Shown: positions 39,742-48,878 of the stretch, in pieces
Numbering within the stretch: position 1 is the stretch's first letter
How the letters are laid out: each line of letters begins with the position of its first letter
Notes under the pieces: generated by a model
Databases searched by the model: none
Told to the model about the DNA's origin: nothing
Seen by the model: only the letters and a program-made list of their open reading frames with translations
NCBI GenBank assembly: GCA_038142525.1
Contig: JAYQKE010000015.1
Location: forward strand, 620,001-684,000
DNA: 64,000 nt
Direction of reading: 5' to 3'
Origin: CAJQHK01 sp038142525
GTDB taxonomy: Bacteria; Pseudomonadota; Alphaproteobacteria; Rickettsiales; UBA1997
Program-made: the position numbers and the translations under genes

Positions 39742-40729
39742 TAATAAAAATATATTAATAACGGGAGGTACAGGATCTTTCGGTAAAAAATTTACCGAAA
39801 CTATTTTAAATAAATATAATCCAAATAAAATAATTATTTATTCTCGTGATGAATTAAAACAATATGAGATGTCTCAAAAATTCAATCAGGATTGTATGAG
39901 GTATTTTATTGGTGATGTTAGAGATTTAGATCGTTTAGATACGGCAATGCAAAATGTTGATTATGTCATACATGCCGCTGCTTTAAAACATGTTCCCGTT
40001 GCAGAATATAATCCATTTGAATGCGTTAAAACCAACATTCATGGAGCAGAAAATGTTGTTAAATCTGCTATTAAAAATAATGTTGATAAAGTAATTGCTC
40101 TTTCAACAGATAAGGCGGCGAATCCTATTAATTTATATGGTGCAACAAAATTAGCTTCTGATAAAATTTTTGTTGCTGGCAATAATATAACTGGCAAAAG
40201 TAAAACAAAATTTGCCGTTGTTAGATATGGTAATGTTGTTGGTTCAAGAGGTTCGGTAGTACCATTTTTTCAAAAATTGATAGATGAAAATATTGATTAT
40301 ATTCCAATTACTGATGAAAAAATGACTAGATTCTGGATCAATCTTCAAGGAGGTGTTGATCTTGTAATTAATGGTTTTCAAAGAATGTTTGGTGGAGAGA
40401 TTTTTATACCCAAAATTCCATCAATTAAAATTACAGATTTGGCAAAGGCAATGGCTCCAAATATACCAACTAAAATTATTGGTATTAGACCTGGTGAAAA
40501 AATACATGAAGTCATGTGTCCAGCGGATGATAGTCATTTAACTATTGAATTTAAAGATCATTTTGTAATTACACCAACTATTAAATTTAATGATATTGAA
40601 ATAGATTATAGAATAAATAATCTGGATGAAAAAGGTGAATATGTTCCAACTGATTTTAATCATCATTCTGGTAATAATCCCACATTTTTGACAGTAGAAG
40701 AAATCAGAGAATTTAATAAATATATCTAA
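39734..40729 (+). CDS. pseB: UDP-N-acetylglucosamine 4,6-dehydratase (inverting) PseB
   Basis: 331 residues. First step of pseudaminic acid synthesis: dehydration with C5 inversion of UDP-GlcNAc. It is a short-chain dehydrogenase-type enzyme with NILITGGTGSFGKKF (NADP binding), IYSRDELKQYEMSQKF, IHAAALKHVPVAEYNPFE, STDKAANPINLYGATKLASD (catalytic YxxxK) and RFWINLQGGVDLV. These are textbook PseB/FlaA1 blocks. It shares one base with the start of pseC. Confidence 0.95.
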   Translation: MLNNKNILITGGTGSFGKKFTETILNKYNPNKIIIYSRDELKQYEMSQKFNQDCMRYFIGDVRDLDRLDTAMQNVDYVIHAAALKHVPVAEYNPFECVKTNIHGAENVVKSAIKNNVDKVIALSTDKAANPINLYGATKLASDKIFVAGNNITGKSKTKFAVVRYGNVVGSRGSVVPFFQKLIDENIDYIPITDEKMTRFWINLQGGVDLVINGFQRMFGGEIFIPKIPSIKITDLAKAMAPNIPTKIIGIRPGEKIHEVMCPADDSHLTIEFKDHFVITPTIKFNDIEIDYRINNLDEKGEYVPTDFNHHSGNNPTFLTVEEIREFNKYI

Positions 40730-41895
40730 TGGATAAAATCATACCCTATGGTAGGCAAGATATAGATCAAGATGATATTGATGCTGTTAGCAGGGTTTTA
40801 AAGTCAGATTTTTTAACTCAAGGTCCAAAAATAGTAGAATTTGAAGAAAATATTGCTAAATATTGTAATGTAAATTATGCTACTTCCTTTAACAGCGCCA
40901 CTTCTGCATTACATATTGCTTGTAAATCTTTAGATGTCAAAAAAAATGCTTTAATTTGGACTTCTCCCAATAGCTTTGTTGCTTCAGCGAACTGTGCTCT
41001 TTATGAAAATTTTGAAATTGATTTTGTTGACATAGATTCAGAAAGTTACAATATCTGTCCTAATAAAATAGAAGAAAAAATCAAAAAATATAATAAATCA
41101 CCAGATATATTAATTATAGTTGATTATGCTGGTCAGCCATGCGATTTAAAAGAAATCAAAGAACTATCTAATAAATATGGTTTTAAAATAATAGAAGATG
41201 CCTCTCATGCAGTTGGAGCGACTTATGATAATAGAAAAATAGGTTCTTGCAATTATTCTGATATTACAATATTTAGTTTTCATCCGGTAAAAATTATGAC
41301 TACAGGAGAAGGTGGAATAGCAACAACAAACAATAAAAAAATAGATCAAAAATTAAAACTTTTTAGATCCCACGGCGTTACCAGAGATAAAGATTTAATG
41401 GTAAATCAAGAATATAAAAATGATCCTTGGTATTATGAACAAATAGATTTGGGCTATAATTATCGCATGACAGATATGGCGGCAGCTCTTGGAATCTCTC
41501 AATTAAAAAAATTAGATAAATTTATCAAAAAAAGAAATGAAATTACTAATATTTACAATAAAAAATTAAGGGATCTGCCACTGCAATTGCGAAAAATCAA
41601 AGATAATAGGATGAGTTCTTATCATCTATATCCTATTTTATGTCAGAATAATAAAGAAAAAAGAAATCTGTATAATTATCTAATAGATAATATTTTTTTG
41701 GTTAATTGTCATTATAAACCAATACATACTCAACCATTTTATAAAAATCTTGGTTTTCATTGGGGACAATTTCCAATAGCAGAAGATTTTTATTTAAGAG
41801 AAATTAGTATTCCTATATTTTCTAAATTAAAAATAGAAGAAATTGAATTTGTGATATCTAAAATTAAGGAGTTTTATGATCAACAGAAAATTTAA
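40729..41895 (+). CDS. pseC: UDP-4-amino-4,6-dideoxy-N-acetyl-altrosamine transaminase PseC
   Basis: 388 residues, DegT/DnrJ/EryC1-type PLP enzyme. It aminates C4 of the PseB product. Motifs: PYGRQDIDQDDIDAV, SDFLTQGPKIVEFE, FNSATSALHIACKSL, IEDASHAVGATY (aspartate), TIFSFHPVKIMTTGEGG (PLP lysine in HPVK) and DLGYNYRMTDMAAALG. The order pseI, transferase, pseB, pseC completes the pathway with the F-G-H block 6-8 kb upstream. The 33-base convergent gap to the rgpF-like gene has no clear terminator. Confidence 0.94.
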   Translation: MDKIIPYGRQDIDQDDIDAVSRVLKSDFLTQGPKIVEFEENIAKYCNVNYATSFNSATSALHIACKSLDVKKNALIWTSPNSFVASANCALYENFEIDFVDIDSESYNICPNKIEEKIKKYNKSPDILIIVDYAGQPCDLKEIKELSNKYGFKIIEDASHAVGATYDNRKIGSCNYSDITIFSFHPVKIMTTGEGGIATTNNKKIDQKLKLFRSHGVTRDKDLMVNQEYKNDPWYYEQIDLGYNYRMTDMAAALGISQLKKLDKFIKKRNEITNIYNKKLRDLPLQLRKIKDNRMSSYHLYPILCQNNKEKRNLYNYLIDNIFLVNCHYKPIHTQPFYKNLGFHWGQFPIAEDFYLREISIPIFSKLKIEEIEFVISKIKEFYDQQKI

Positions 41896-41928
41896 ATTTT
41901 TAAAATAACAAAATATTTTAAGGGAGAT

Positions 41929-42984
41929 TTATATTCTAAATTTAATAAATAATATTTTAACAAGGGTAGTTTTTTTGCCATTTTTAATAATATCTTTAAT
42001 ATAAAATAATTTTATTAATCCAATGTGATATTTTAAATATTTTATTTTTGAAGAGAAAATATCAGAATTTTTAAGTCCAAGGCCAATCCTATTGCAATGA
42101 GTTTTAATTTCCTTCAAAGCCATAGAATTTGCTTTTTTTAGAATTTCTTGCCAGAAAAACAATAAAATTGATTTTGGTAAAAAGCCAGATTCAATGATTC
42201 TTCTTTTTAATAGAGGAAAATTATTTCTAATAAAAAAATAAAATTTATCAGAATGTATGTAATTTGTACTATTATTTGCTTCAACAATACCAAAAACCTT
42301 TCTAACTATTTTAATAATTTTTCGTTTTGTAAAAAAAGAATTCTTAATTAAAAGATTTTCTATTTCAGCAGAGATATTAAGAAAATTATCTGCCAAAAAA
42401 TGAATTATTTCAGATGAGCCAAATATAGCAAAAAGCTTTTTATTATTATTAATTAAAAATTCTGACAATCCAAATTCATATTTAATAATCACATCATCCT
42501 TGTCTTGATTATTGATATTATTAATAAAATTTTGAAAATTTTTATCTAAAAAAACGGCTCTTCTAAAAGATAAAAAATAACTAGCTAAATAATATTTTCC
42601 ACGATCAACATAATCATCACTTAAACCCCAACAATCAATTTCTAACTTTTGTTCCATTTGGATAAAAACTTTGTCAAATGGTCCAATTAAATAACAAGAA
42701 TCATTAACAAATAAAACTTAATCTAATTTATTAAATTTATCGGAATATTTATTTTGTAGAAGTTGAAAACCAAATTTATAACTACCAAAATCATATTCTC
42801 CATGTTTTTTGTAGATATTATCAAAACATAGATTTTCAATTTTTTTAATTTCTTGTTCTTTTAAATTGCAATCGGAAACAAAAATAATTTCAGAATATTT
42901 TTTTAATTCTGTAAGATAGGTAATGACATAAGGATCTACAATATTTTGTTTGTCATAGTGGGCAAAAATAGTCACTCTTTTCAT
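41929..42984 (-). pseudogene. RgpF-like (rhamnan synthesis F family) protein interrupted by in-frame TAA
   Basis: The N-terminal frame (42984-42718) reads VTIFAHYDKQNIVDPYVITY and GEYDFGSYKFGF, the start of the RgpF family. TAA at 42720-42718 stops it. In the same frame follow VLFVNDSCYLIGPF, then IDCWGLSDDY and SYFLSFRRAVFL, the family's next blocks (typical: D-K/E-V..LVNDS). The stop replaces the residue between KLD and VLFVNDS, compatible with AAA or GAA to TAA. Total about 350 codons, shorter than many RgpF proteins. RgpF-like proteins help make rhamnose-containing polysaccharides, which fits the rml genes beside it. Nonsense mutation or base error cannot be told apart. Confidence 0.7.
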
Positions 42985-44741
42985 TTATATAATATTTTGT
43001 AATTTTATTTTAGGATTTTTATTATTTTTATTAAAGCAATCAATTCCAAATAAGTTTGATAATCCACCTATTGATCTTGCCAATCTTTCAATAAATTTAT
43101 TTAATTTTAATAATGGTAAATATAAAAAAGATGAAAAAAATTGTCTAATTAAATGAGACCATATTTGACTTTTTTTTATCCTATTTCTTTTTAAATAAGT
43201 TCTAGACCAACCCATATAATAATATCTTTGATATAGTAATTTATATTTGCCAATGATGTTATTAGTTTTTGTTGAGCTATGATCATTATGCCATACTGTA
43301 GAATTTTTTACCAAAATATTTTTATAGCCATTTTTTATTACCCTATCACATAATTCTTCATCTTCTCCATATAAAAATAGATCTTTATTAAAAAATCCAA
43401 TTTTTCTAAAAATTTCTGTTTTTAATAATAAATATCCACCACATAGAAATTTTGTTTCAAGGTAGTTTTTATTTTCTGAGATAATTTCTATGTTTTTTTT
43501 ATAATTTATTATGGCTTTTTCAATATCGTCTTTTTTTGTTTTTTGTTTTTTAACATCTGTTGCTCCAGCAAGAGCAATTCTTTGATCCCTATCTGTTTCT
43601 ATCACTAAATTATCAATTGATTTTTCAGTAATAATTGCATCAGGATTTAGTAAAAATGCATATCTAGTATTAATCTTTTCTAAAGCTAAATTATTTGCCC
43701 TACCAAAACCAATATTATTTTCTAAAGATATTAATCTAATGCCAGAACCTTTAAAATTATTTTTTAGATATTTTTCTATATTGTCATTGTCGCCATTATC
43801 AATAATAATAATTCTATAACCTTTATTAATTATATTTTGCAGTGCATTACCAATAATATGAGAGCTATTATAGCTAACTATAATTATGGTAACATCCTTA
43901 TAATTATTTTGAATTTCAATGCCAAAATCTTTTTTTATTTTATTGCAATTTAATGCACCATTTAATGGTCTTTTAGCTTTTGTAGGAAAGTGATCGCTGG
44001 AAACCGGAATGATTTTTAGATTTTTAATGTCACTGGTAATTTTTTTGGCAAAATCATAATAGGAAAGAGGTTTTTTACTAACGAGATGATAAATTTCTTT
44101 GAATTTTGGTTTTTTTTGTAATTTTTTAATAATTTTAATGGTATTTTTAGCAATATCATAGCTATTTATAGGGTTACAAATTTGATCATTAACTATTTTT
44201 AGTTCCTTATTTGTTTCGGCTAATTTTTTAATTTTATTAACAAAATTATTCTCAATATTTAAATTATAGACGGTTGCAACACGAAATATTAAGTAATCGC
44301 AATTAGATTTTATTATTGCTTTTTCACCATTTAATTTACTTTTACCATAAATTCCAAGAGGTTTAAGATTCTCTATATTATCTTCTTTATAAGGCTTTTG
44401 ACCTTTACCATCAAAAATATAATTGGTTGAATAATGGATAAATTTTATATTATTTTTTTGACAATAATGGGCAATTAAGGCAACTGCTTTGTGATTAATA
44501 TTTTCTGCCAATTCTTTTTCATCTTCAGCCTTATCAACTGCATTATAGGAGGTGGCATTAATTATTAAATCTGATTTTGGTAATTTAGTAAGAAATTTTT
44601 TTGTAGCTTCCAGTTTGCCAAAATCAATATCTTTACTAGAGAAATTGATAATATTAAATTCTTTTTTTCAGAGAATATTTTTAATAAATCACTTGCAACC
44701 TGACCATTTTTACCAAAAATAATAATATTTTTTATCGTCAT
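42985..44741 (-). CDS. rmlD: RmlD-glycosyltransferase 2 fusion (one frameshift near N-terminus)
   Basis: About 585 residues. The first 270 or so are dTDP-4-dehydrorhamnose reductase: IIIFGKNGQVASDLL, NATSYNAVDKAEDE, FIHYSTNYIFDGKG, YGKSKLNGEKAI (YxxxK), RVATVYNL. The ATG at 44741 overlaps the upstream stop (ATGA). A missing A in the A7 run (T7 on the plus strand, 44662-44668) breaks the frame after FSEKK. After DFGIEIQNNYK the frame runs straight into a GT2 domain: VTIIIVSYNSSHII, IIIDNGDNDNIE, ENNIGFGRANNLAL, AFLLNPDAI. The GT half is a paralogue of the upstream neighbour. The last few residues typical of RmlD are gone at the join, so a deletion probably fused the genes. Confidence 0.8.
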
Positions 44742-45631
44742 AATTTACTCTCCTTTTTTATTTTTGGTATTTTATTATTTTTTTTAAAACAATTAATTCC
44801 AATTAAATTGGAGATAGATCCACTAAAAATAGCAAAACGATTAATTGCTTTATTTAGGTCAAATTTTAATAGATAAAATATGGCTAAAAATAATCTATGA
44901 AAAATTTTTAACCATATTTTAACTACATTTTTATTTTTTCTTTTTAAATAAGTTTTGCCCCAGCCCTGATGCCAAGATCTAAAATAGAGCATTTTATATT
45001 TTTGCCACTTATTTTCAATTTTAACTGATGCTTGATTAATATGAGAGCAAGTAGATTTTGTTGCTGTTATATTTTTATAATTATTAGATATTACTCTGTG
45101 AGAAATTTCGTCATCTTCGCCATATAAAAATATATTTTCATCTAAAAAACCTATTTTCTTAAAAATTTCCATTCTCATTAGGGAAGCGCCGCAACATATG
45201 AAATTAGCATATTCAACATCCTTTAAATTTTTTCTTTTTTGTAATATTTCATTTTTAGTGGGAATATCTTCTCCAAAAAACAATGGATTAACCATTGCAA
45301 TATCCATATCTTTTTCTGCCTCTATTACCATATTATCAATTGACTCTTCATCAATAATGGCATCAGGATTGAGCAATAAAGCATATTTAGTTTTTACCTT
45401 TCTAAGAGCAATATTATTACCTTTGCTAAAACCGACATTATTTTGTAATAAAATTAGTTCAATTCCAGAATTTTGATAATTTGGCTTTAAAATATCCTCT
45501 AAATTATCTTCACTACCATTATCCACAATGACAATTTTGTACCCTTTATTAATGATATTTTTTAGACAATTCTTAATAATATGAGAGCTTTTATAGGCTA
45601 AAATAATTATTGTTACCTCTTTATTTGGCAT
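44738..45631 (-). CDS. Family 2 glycosyltransferase, rhamnosyltransferase-like
   Basis: About 297 residues from the ATG at 45631, which overlaps the 3' end of rmlB. GT-A fold: VTIIILAYKSSHIIKN, VIVDNGSEDNLED, QNNVGFSKGNNIAL, YALLLNPDAIIDEES (metal-binding DXD-like area), FLYGEDDEISHR. The C-terminal basic amphipathic part (WGKTYLKRKNKN) likely touches the membrane. The GT domain of the downstream fusion is its tandem paralogue (shared SNLxGIxCFxKNNKxPKIK end). Rhamnosyl transfer is inferred from the rml operon. Confidence 0.82.
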   Translation of the reverse strand: MPNKEVTIIILAYKSSHIIKNCLKNIINKGYKIVIVDNGSEDNLEDILKPNYQNSGIELILLQNNVGFSKGNNIALRKVKTKYALLLNPDAIIDEESIDNMVIEAEKDMDIAMVNPLFFGEDIPTKNEILQKRKNLKDVEYANFICCGASLMRMEIFKKIGFLDENIFLYGEDDEISHRVISNNYKNITATKSTCSHINQASVKIENKWQKYKMLYFRSWHQGWGKTYLKRKNKNVVKIWLKIFHRLFLAIFYLLKFDLNKAINRFAIFSGSISNLIGINCFKKNNKIPKIKKESKL

Positions 45632-46598
45632 TTTTCTCAATTAATCTTTGTAAACCTTCTTCAAAAGAAATTTGATTTTTAAATCCTAATTCATTTTCAA
45701 TTTTTCTGCCATCAATAGCATATCTTCTATCATGACCAGCTCTATCTTTAATATAGTTAATTTGATTTTTATAAGAAGATTTATCTGATTTGGGGTTGAT
45801 TTTATCTAAAATTTCACAAATTTTATTAACTACCTGATTATTATCTAACTCATTATTGCCGCCAATACAATAAGTTTCGCCAATTTTACCTTTTTCTAAA
45901 ATTAAATCTACTGCCTGATTATGATCATCGACATGGATCCAGTCACGAACATTTTTTCCATCACCATAAATTCCAATATCTTCTCCTTTAATTGCTTTTC
46001 TAATAATTGTAGGAATTAATTTCTCACCATGCTGTCTTGGGCCATAATTATTACTACAATTACTGATAGTAATTGGTAAATTATAAGTTTTATGATAAGC
46101 TCTAACCAAATGATCACTAGCGACTTTAGAAGCGGAATAGGGTGAAGATGGATTATAAGGAGTTTCTTCAGTAAATCTTTCATTGCCTTCAAGTGGTAAA
46201 TCGCCAAATACCTCGTCAGTTGAAATATGATGAAAATGAAAATCAGGCTTCTTTTTATATTGCGCTAAAGCAACTTTTAATAAGGAATGTGTGCCATTAA
46301 TATTGGTCTGAATAAAAGCATCGGGATTTTTAATAGAATTATCAACATGGCTTTCAGCGGCAAAATGAATAATTTTATCAATATTATATTCAGTGACAAT
46401 TTTTTCTACTAATGTTTCATCCAATATATCTCCAACTATTAATTTATATTTATCTTCTCCAATCCAGGTAAGATTTTCCTTTTTTCCTGCATAGGTTAAT
46501 TTATCTAAAATAATTACTTTATTACCTTTTTTTACTTGCTGTCCTACAAATGAGCTACCAATAAAACCCGCACCTCCTGTTACTAATAAATTTGTCAT
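45621..46598 (-). CDS. rmlB: dTDP-glucose 4,6-dehydratase RmlB
   Basis: 325 residues. Second step of dTDP-rhamnose synthesis. NLLVTGGAGFIGSSFV is the NAD-binding loop. LDKLTYAGKKENL, HFAAESHVDNSI, HHISTDEVFGDL (catalytic T, D, E), PYSASKVASDHLVRAYHKTY (YxxxK), NNYGPRQHGEKLIP and WIHVDDHNQAV are all RmlB signatures. Its ATG overlaps the stop of the nucleotidyltransferase gene (ATGA), so the HEPN-MNT pair is coupled to it. Confidence 0.96.
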   Translation of the reverse strand: MTNLLVTGGAGFIGSSFVGQQVKKGNKVIILDKLTYAGKKENLTWIGEDKYKLIVGDILDETLVEKIVTEYNIDKIIHFAAESHVDNSIKNPDAFIQTNINGTHSLLKVALAQYKKKPDFHFHHISTDEVFGDLPLEGNERFTEETPYNPSSPYSASKVASDHLVRAYHKTYNLPITISNCSNNYGPRQHGEKLIPTIIRKAIKGEDIGIYGDGKNVRDWIHVDDHNQAVDLILEKGKIGETYCIGGNNELDNNQVVNKICEILDKINPKSDKSSYKNQINYIKDRAGHDRRYAIDGRKIENELGFKNQISFEEGLQRLIEKNAK

Positions 46599-46897
46599 TG
46601 TTTTTTGTAAAAAATTATTCCTACTTTTTTTATATGATCAATAAGATCGTTATTATTTATATCAGAAAATATAGAAATATCAAATTTATATGGAAGTAAA
46701 AGATCATCTAGATCGCTAATTATTCCTTGTAACTCTTCAAATTTTATATTGCCTATAATTGTTAAATCAATATCTGACCCCTCTCTATAATTGCCAATTG
46801 CTCTTGATCCATATAATAAAACTTCTTCTATTTGGCTATATTTAACAAAAACTTTGTTGATTTTGTCTATAGTTTTAATTGTTAAACCAAATTTCAT
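46595..46897 (-). CDS. Minimal nucleotidyltransferase (MNT), second module
   Basis: 100 residues. LLYGSRAIGNYREGSDIDLTI is the nucleotidyltransferase motif GS-X10-DID; the third acidic residue is in KFDISIFSD. It starts as ATGA within the end of the HI0074-like gene and ends as ATGA at rmlB. It is the MNT partner of a HEPN-like protein. In HI0073/HI0074-type pairs the two proteins form a complex. Toxin neutralisation is known for the related MntA-HepT pairs only. Confidence 0.85.
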   Translation of the reverse strand: MKFGLTIKTIDKINKVFVKYSQIEEVLLYGSRAIGNYREGSDIDLTIIGNIKFEELQGIISDLDDLLLPYKFDISIFSDINNNDLIDHIKKVGIIFYKKQ

Positions 46898-47292
46898 AAT
46901 AATTTTAGAAATTTTTTTTCTAATTTTTGGAACTCTTGATAATAATCATTTTTAATTGCTGAAATAATTTTAATAGTTGTCTCCTCATTATAACTATGAG
47001 AAGTCATATTTCTACTAATGATCATATTCATCCAAACTGCTCCATTGGATATCAAGCCCAAATTAAAAGCCTCTCTGGTAGCATCTTTTGAGCCATAAAT
47101 TTCAACATTACCACTATTTTTGATAAAATCAGCTAATGTTTTCCATGCTAATTCATGAGTATATTCAAAAGATTGTATCAATCCTTGCTCTTCCAATTCA
47201 TTTAAATTTTTAGTTTGGATAAATTTAGATAATTGAGATAAAGCTTTTTGATAATTATTAAATCTTTGTTGCCACCTAATATTTTCTACCAT
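46894..47292 (-). CDS. HI0074-like HEPN-family nucleotidyltransferase partner
   Basis: 132 residues. NIRWQQRFNNYQKALSQLS at the start, SFEYTHELAWKTLADFI, and SKDATREAFNLGLI are typical of the nucleotidyltransferase substrate-binding (HI0074) family, a HEPN-fold all-helical protein. RNMTSHSY near the end is again an RX4HXY motif, so it may be an active ribonuclease or AMP acceptor. The pair with the following MNT gene lies between rmlC and rmlB, where rml operons normally have no such genes. Confidence 0.85.
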   Translation of the reverse strand: MVENIRWQQRFNNYQKALSQLSKFIQTKNLNELEEQGLIQSFEYTHELAWKTLADFIKNSGNVEIYGSKDATREAFNLGLISNGAVWMNMIISRNMTSHSYNEETTIKIISAIKNDYYQEFQKLEKKFLKLL

Positions 47293-47403
47293 AAGAATTT
47301 TATATAATTTGTGATTTCCTCCTTTATCTTTTTATTATATTTTAAAAACTAAAATAAACCAAGTCGGGGCAAAAACTTAAAGGTTTTTTTTAAGGGTGAA
47401 TTG

Positions 47404-47949
47404 TTAAAATTTTGGATTTTGTAAATATTCCTTAAAACTTTGTTGATTTTTATCCCTGTTGGAAATTATTGGATTTTCAATCCCCCAATTAATATTTAAA
47501 TCAGGATCATTCCACATTATTCCACCTTCGCCACTAGCATTATATTCGCCGCCAGTAATTTTATAATATAAATCAGCAGTTTCACTTCCCATTGCACAAA
47601 AACCATGAGCAAAACCAGCTGGAATCCAAAATAATGTCGCTTGATCTAAAATAACTCCAAATGATTTTCCAAGAGTTGCTGAATTTTTTCTAATATCAAC
47701 CGCTACATCAAATATTTTTCCAGAAGTGCAACCAACCAATTTTTCTTGCTTAGGATTGAATTGATAATGTAAACCACGAATAACATTTGGAGAGGATTTT
47801 GAATGATTTTCCTGGACAAAATCAGTTGGTAAGCCAAATTCTTTAAATTTTGATAATTTAAATTTTTCTACAAAAAATCCCCTATCATCACCATGCAAAT
47901 CTAACTTAATAATTTTCAAACCCTCAATTGGAGTATTTTCAATTTGCAT
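47404..47949 (-). CDS. rmlC: dTDP-4-dehydrorhamnose 3,5-epimerase RmlC
   Basis: 181 residues, a cupin. Third step of dTDP-rhamnose synthesis. LDLHGDDRGFFVEKFK, HSKSSPNVIRGLHYQ with the catalytic His, FDVAVDIRKNSATLGK, FWIPAGFAHGFCAM and DLYYKITGGEYNASGEGGI are all standard. It follows rmlA by 1 base. The next 111 bases to the HEPN-like gene hold no frame of note. Confidence 0.95.
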   Translation of the reverse strand: MQIENTPIEGLKIIKLDLHGDDRGFFVEKFKLSKFKEFGLPTDFVQENHSKSSPNVIRGLHYQFNPKQEKLVGCTSGKIFDVAVDIRKNSATLGKSFGVILDQATLFWIPAGFAHGFCAMGSETADLYYKITGGEYNASGEGGIMWNDPDLNINWGIENPIISNRDKNQQSFKEYLQNPKF

Positions 47950-47950
47950 A

Positions 47951-48838
47951 TTAATTAAATTTAATGATTTTTCTTAAATAATCACCATAACTATTGCCAA
48001 TTTTAAATTTATTAGCAATTTTTTGTAAATCATCTTTACTAATATAATTTCTGTTAAAAGCTGTTTCTTCAATGCGACCAATTTTAATTGCCTGCCTATT
48101 TTCAACAACTTCAATAAATTGCGCTGATTTATGTAAAGAATCATGAGTTCCTGCATCAAGCCAGGCAAAACCACGATTCATTCTTAGGACAGACAATTCT
48201 TTTCTTTTGAGATATTCATTATTTACATCAGTAATTTCTAATTCACCGCGATCTGAAGGCTTAATGTTTTTGGCAATTTGCACTACATCATTATCATAAA
48301 AATACCAACCAGTAACCGCAAAATTTGATTTAGGATCTTTTGGTTTTTCTTCAATTGCTAAAGCTTTATTATTTTGATCTAGCTCTACAACGCCATATCT
48401 CTCAGGATCACTAACGCGATAGGCTATAACATAAGCACCTTTGGTTAATTTTGTAGCATTTTTAAAATCATCAGAAATTTCAATACCGCTAATTTCGCTA
48501 CCATAGAATATATTATCTCCTAAAATTAAACTAACCGAGTCATTTCCTATAAAATCTTCTGCCAAAATAAAAGCCTGAGCAATTCCATCAGGTGATGGTT
48601 GAATTTTATATGAAAGATTAATGCCAAGATTTGTACCATCTCCAAGTAGATTTTCTATTCTTGGTAAATCCTCTGAAGTGCTAATAATCATAATATCCTT
48701 GATACCAATATTCATGAGATTAGATAAAGGATAATAGATCATTGGTTTATCATAAACAGGTAAAAGCTGTTTGCTAATTGAATTGGTTATTGGCGCTAAT
48801 CTGGTGCCGCTACCACCTGCTAATATAATTCCTTTCAT
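47951..48838 (-). CDS. rmlA: Glucose-1-phosphate thymidylyltransferase RmlA
   Basis: 295 residues. First step of dTDP-rhamnose synthesis. KGIILAGGSGTRLAPITNSI, SKQLLPVYDKPMIYYPLSNL, SYKIQPSPDGIAQAFILAEDF, LILGDNIFYG, ERYGVVEL, EEKPKDPKSNFAVTG, and AWLDAGTHDSL are the family blocks for catalysis, metal and allosteric dTDP-rhamnose binding. It opens the leftward rml operon, 40 bases after pgi. Confidence 0.96.
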   Translation of the reverse strand: MKGIILAGGSGTRLAPITNSISKQLLPVYDKPMIYYPLSNLMNIGIKDIMIISTSEDLPRIENLLGDGTNLGINLSYKIQPSPDGIAQAFILAEDFIGNDSVSLILGDNIFYGSEISGIEISDDFKNATKLTKGAYVIAYRVSDPERYGVVELDQNNKALAIEEKPKDPKSNFAVTGWYFYDNDVVQIAKNIKPSDRGELEITDVNNEYLKRKELSVLRMNRGFAWLDAGTHDSLHKSAQFIEVVENRQAIKIGRIEETAFNRNYISKDDLQKIANKFKIGNSYGDYLRKIIKFN

Positions 48839-48878
48839 ATATATAATTTGAATTTTTTAAAATACCCCACCAAACTTA

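Noticed and set aside
42985..44741. Two separate genes rmlD and a GT2
   Set aside because: No stop or plausible start separates them in the frame, and RmlD's usual last residues are missing; I kept the fusion but note that an indel could mimic it.
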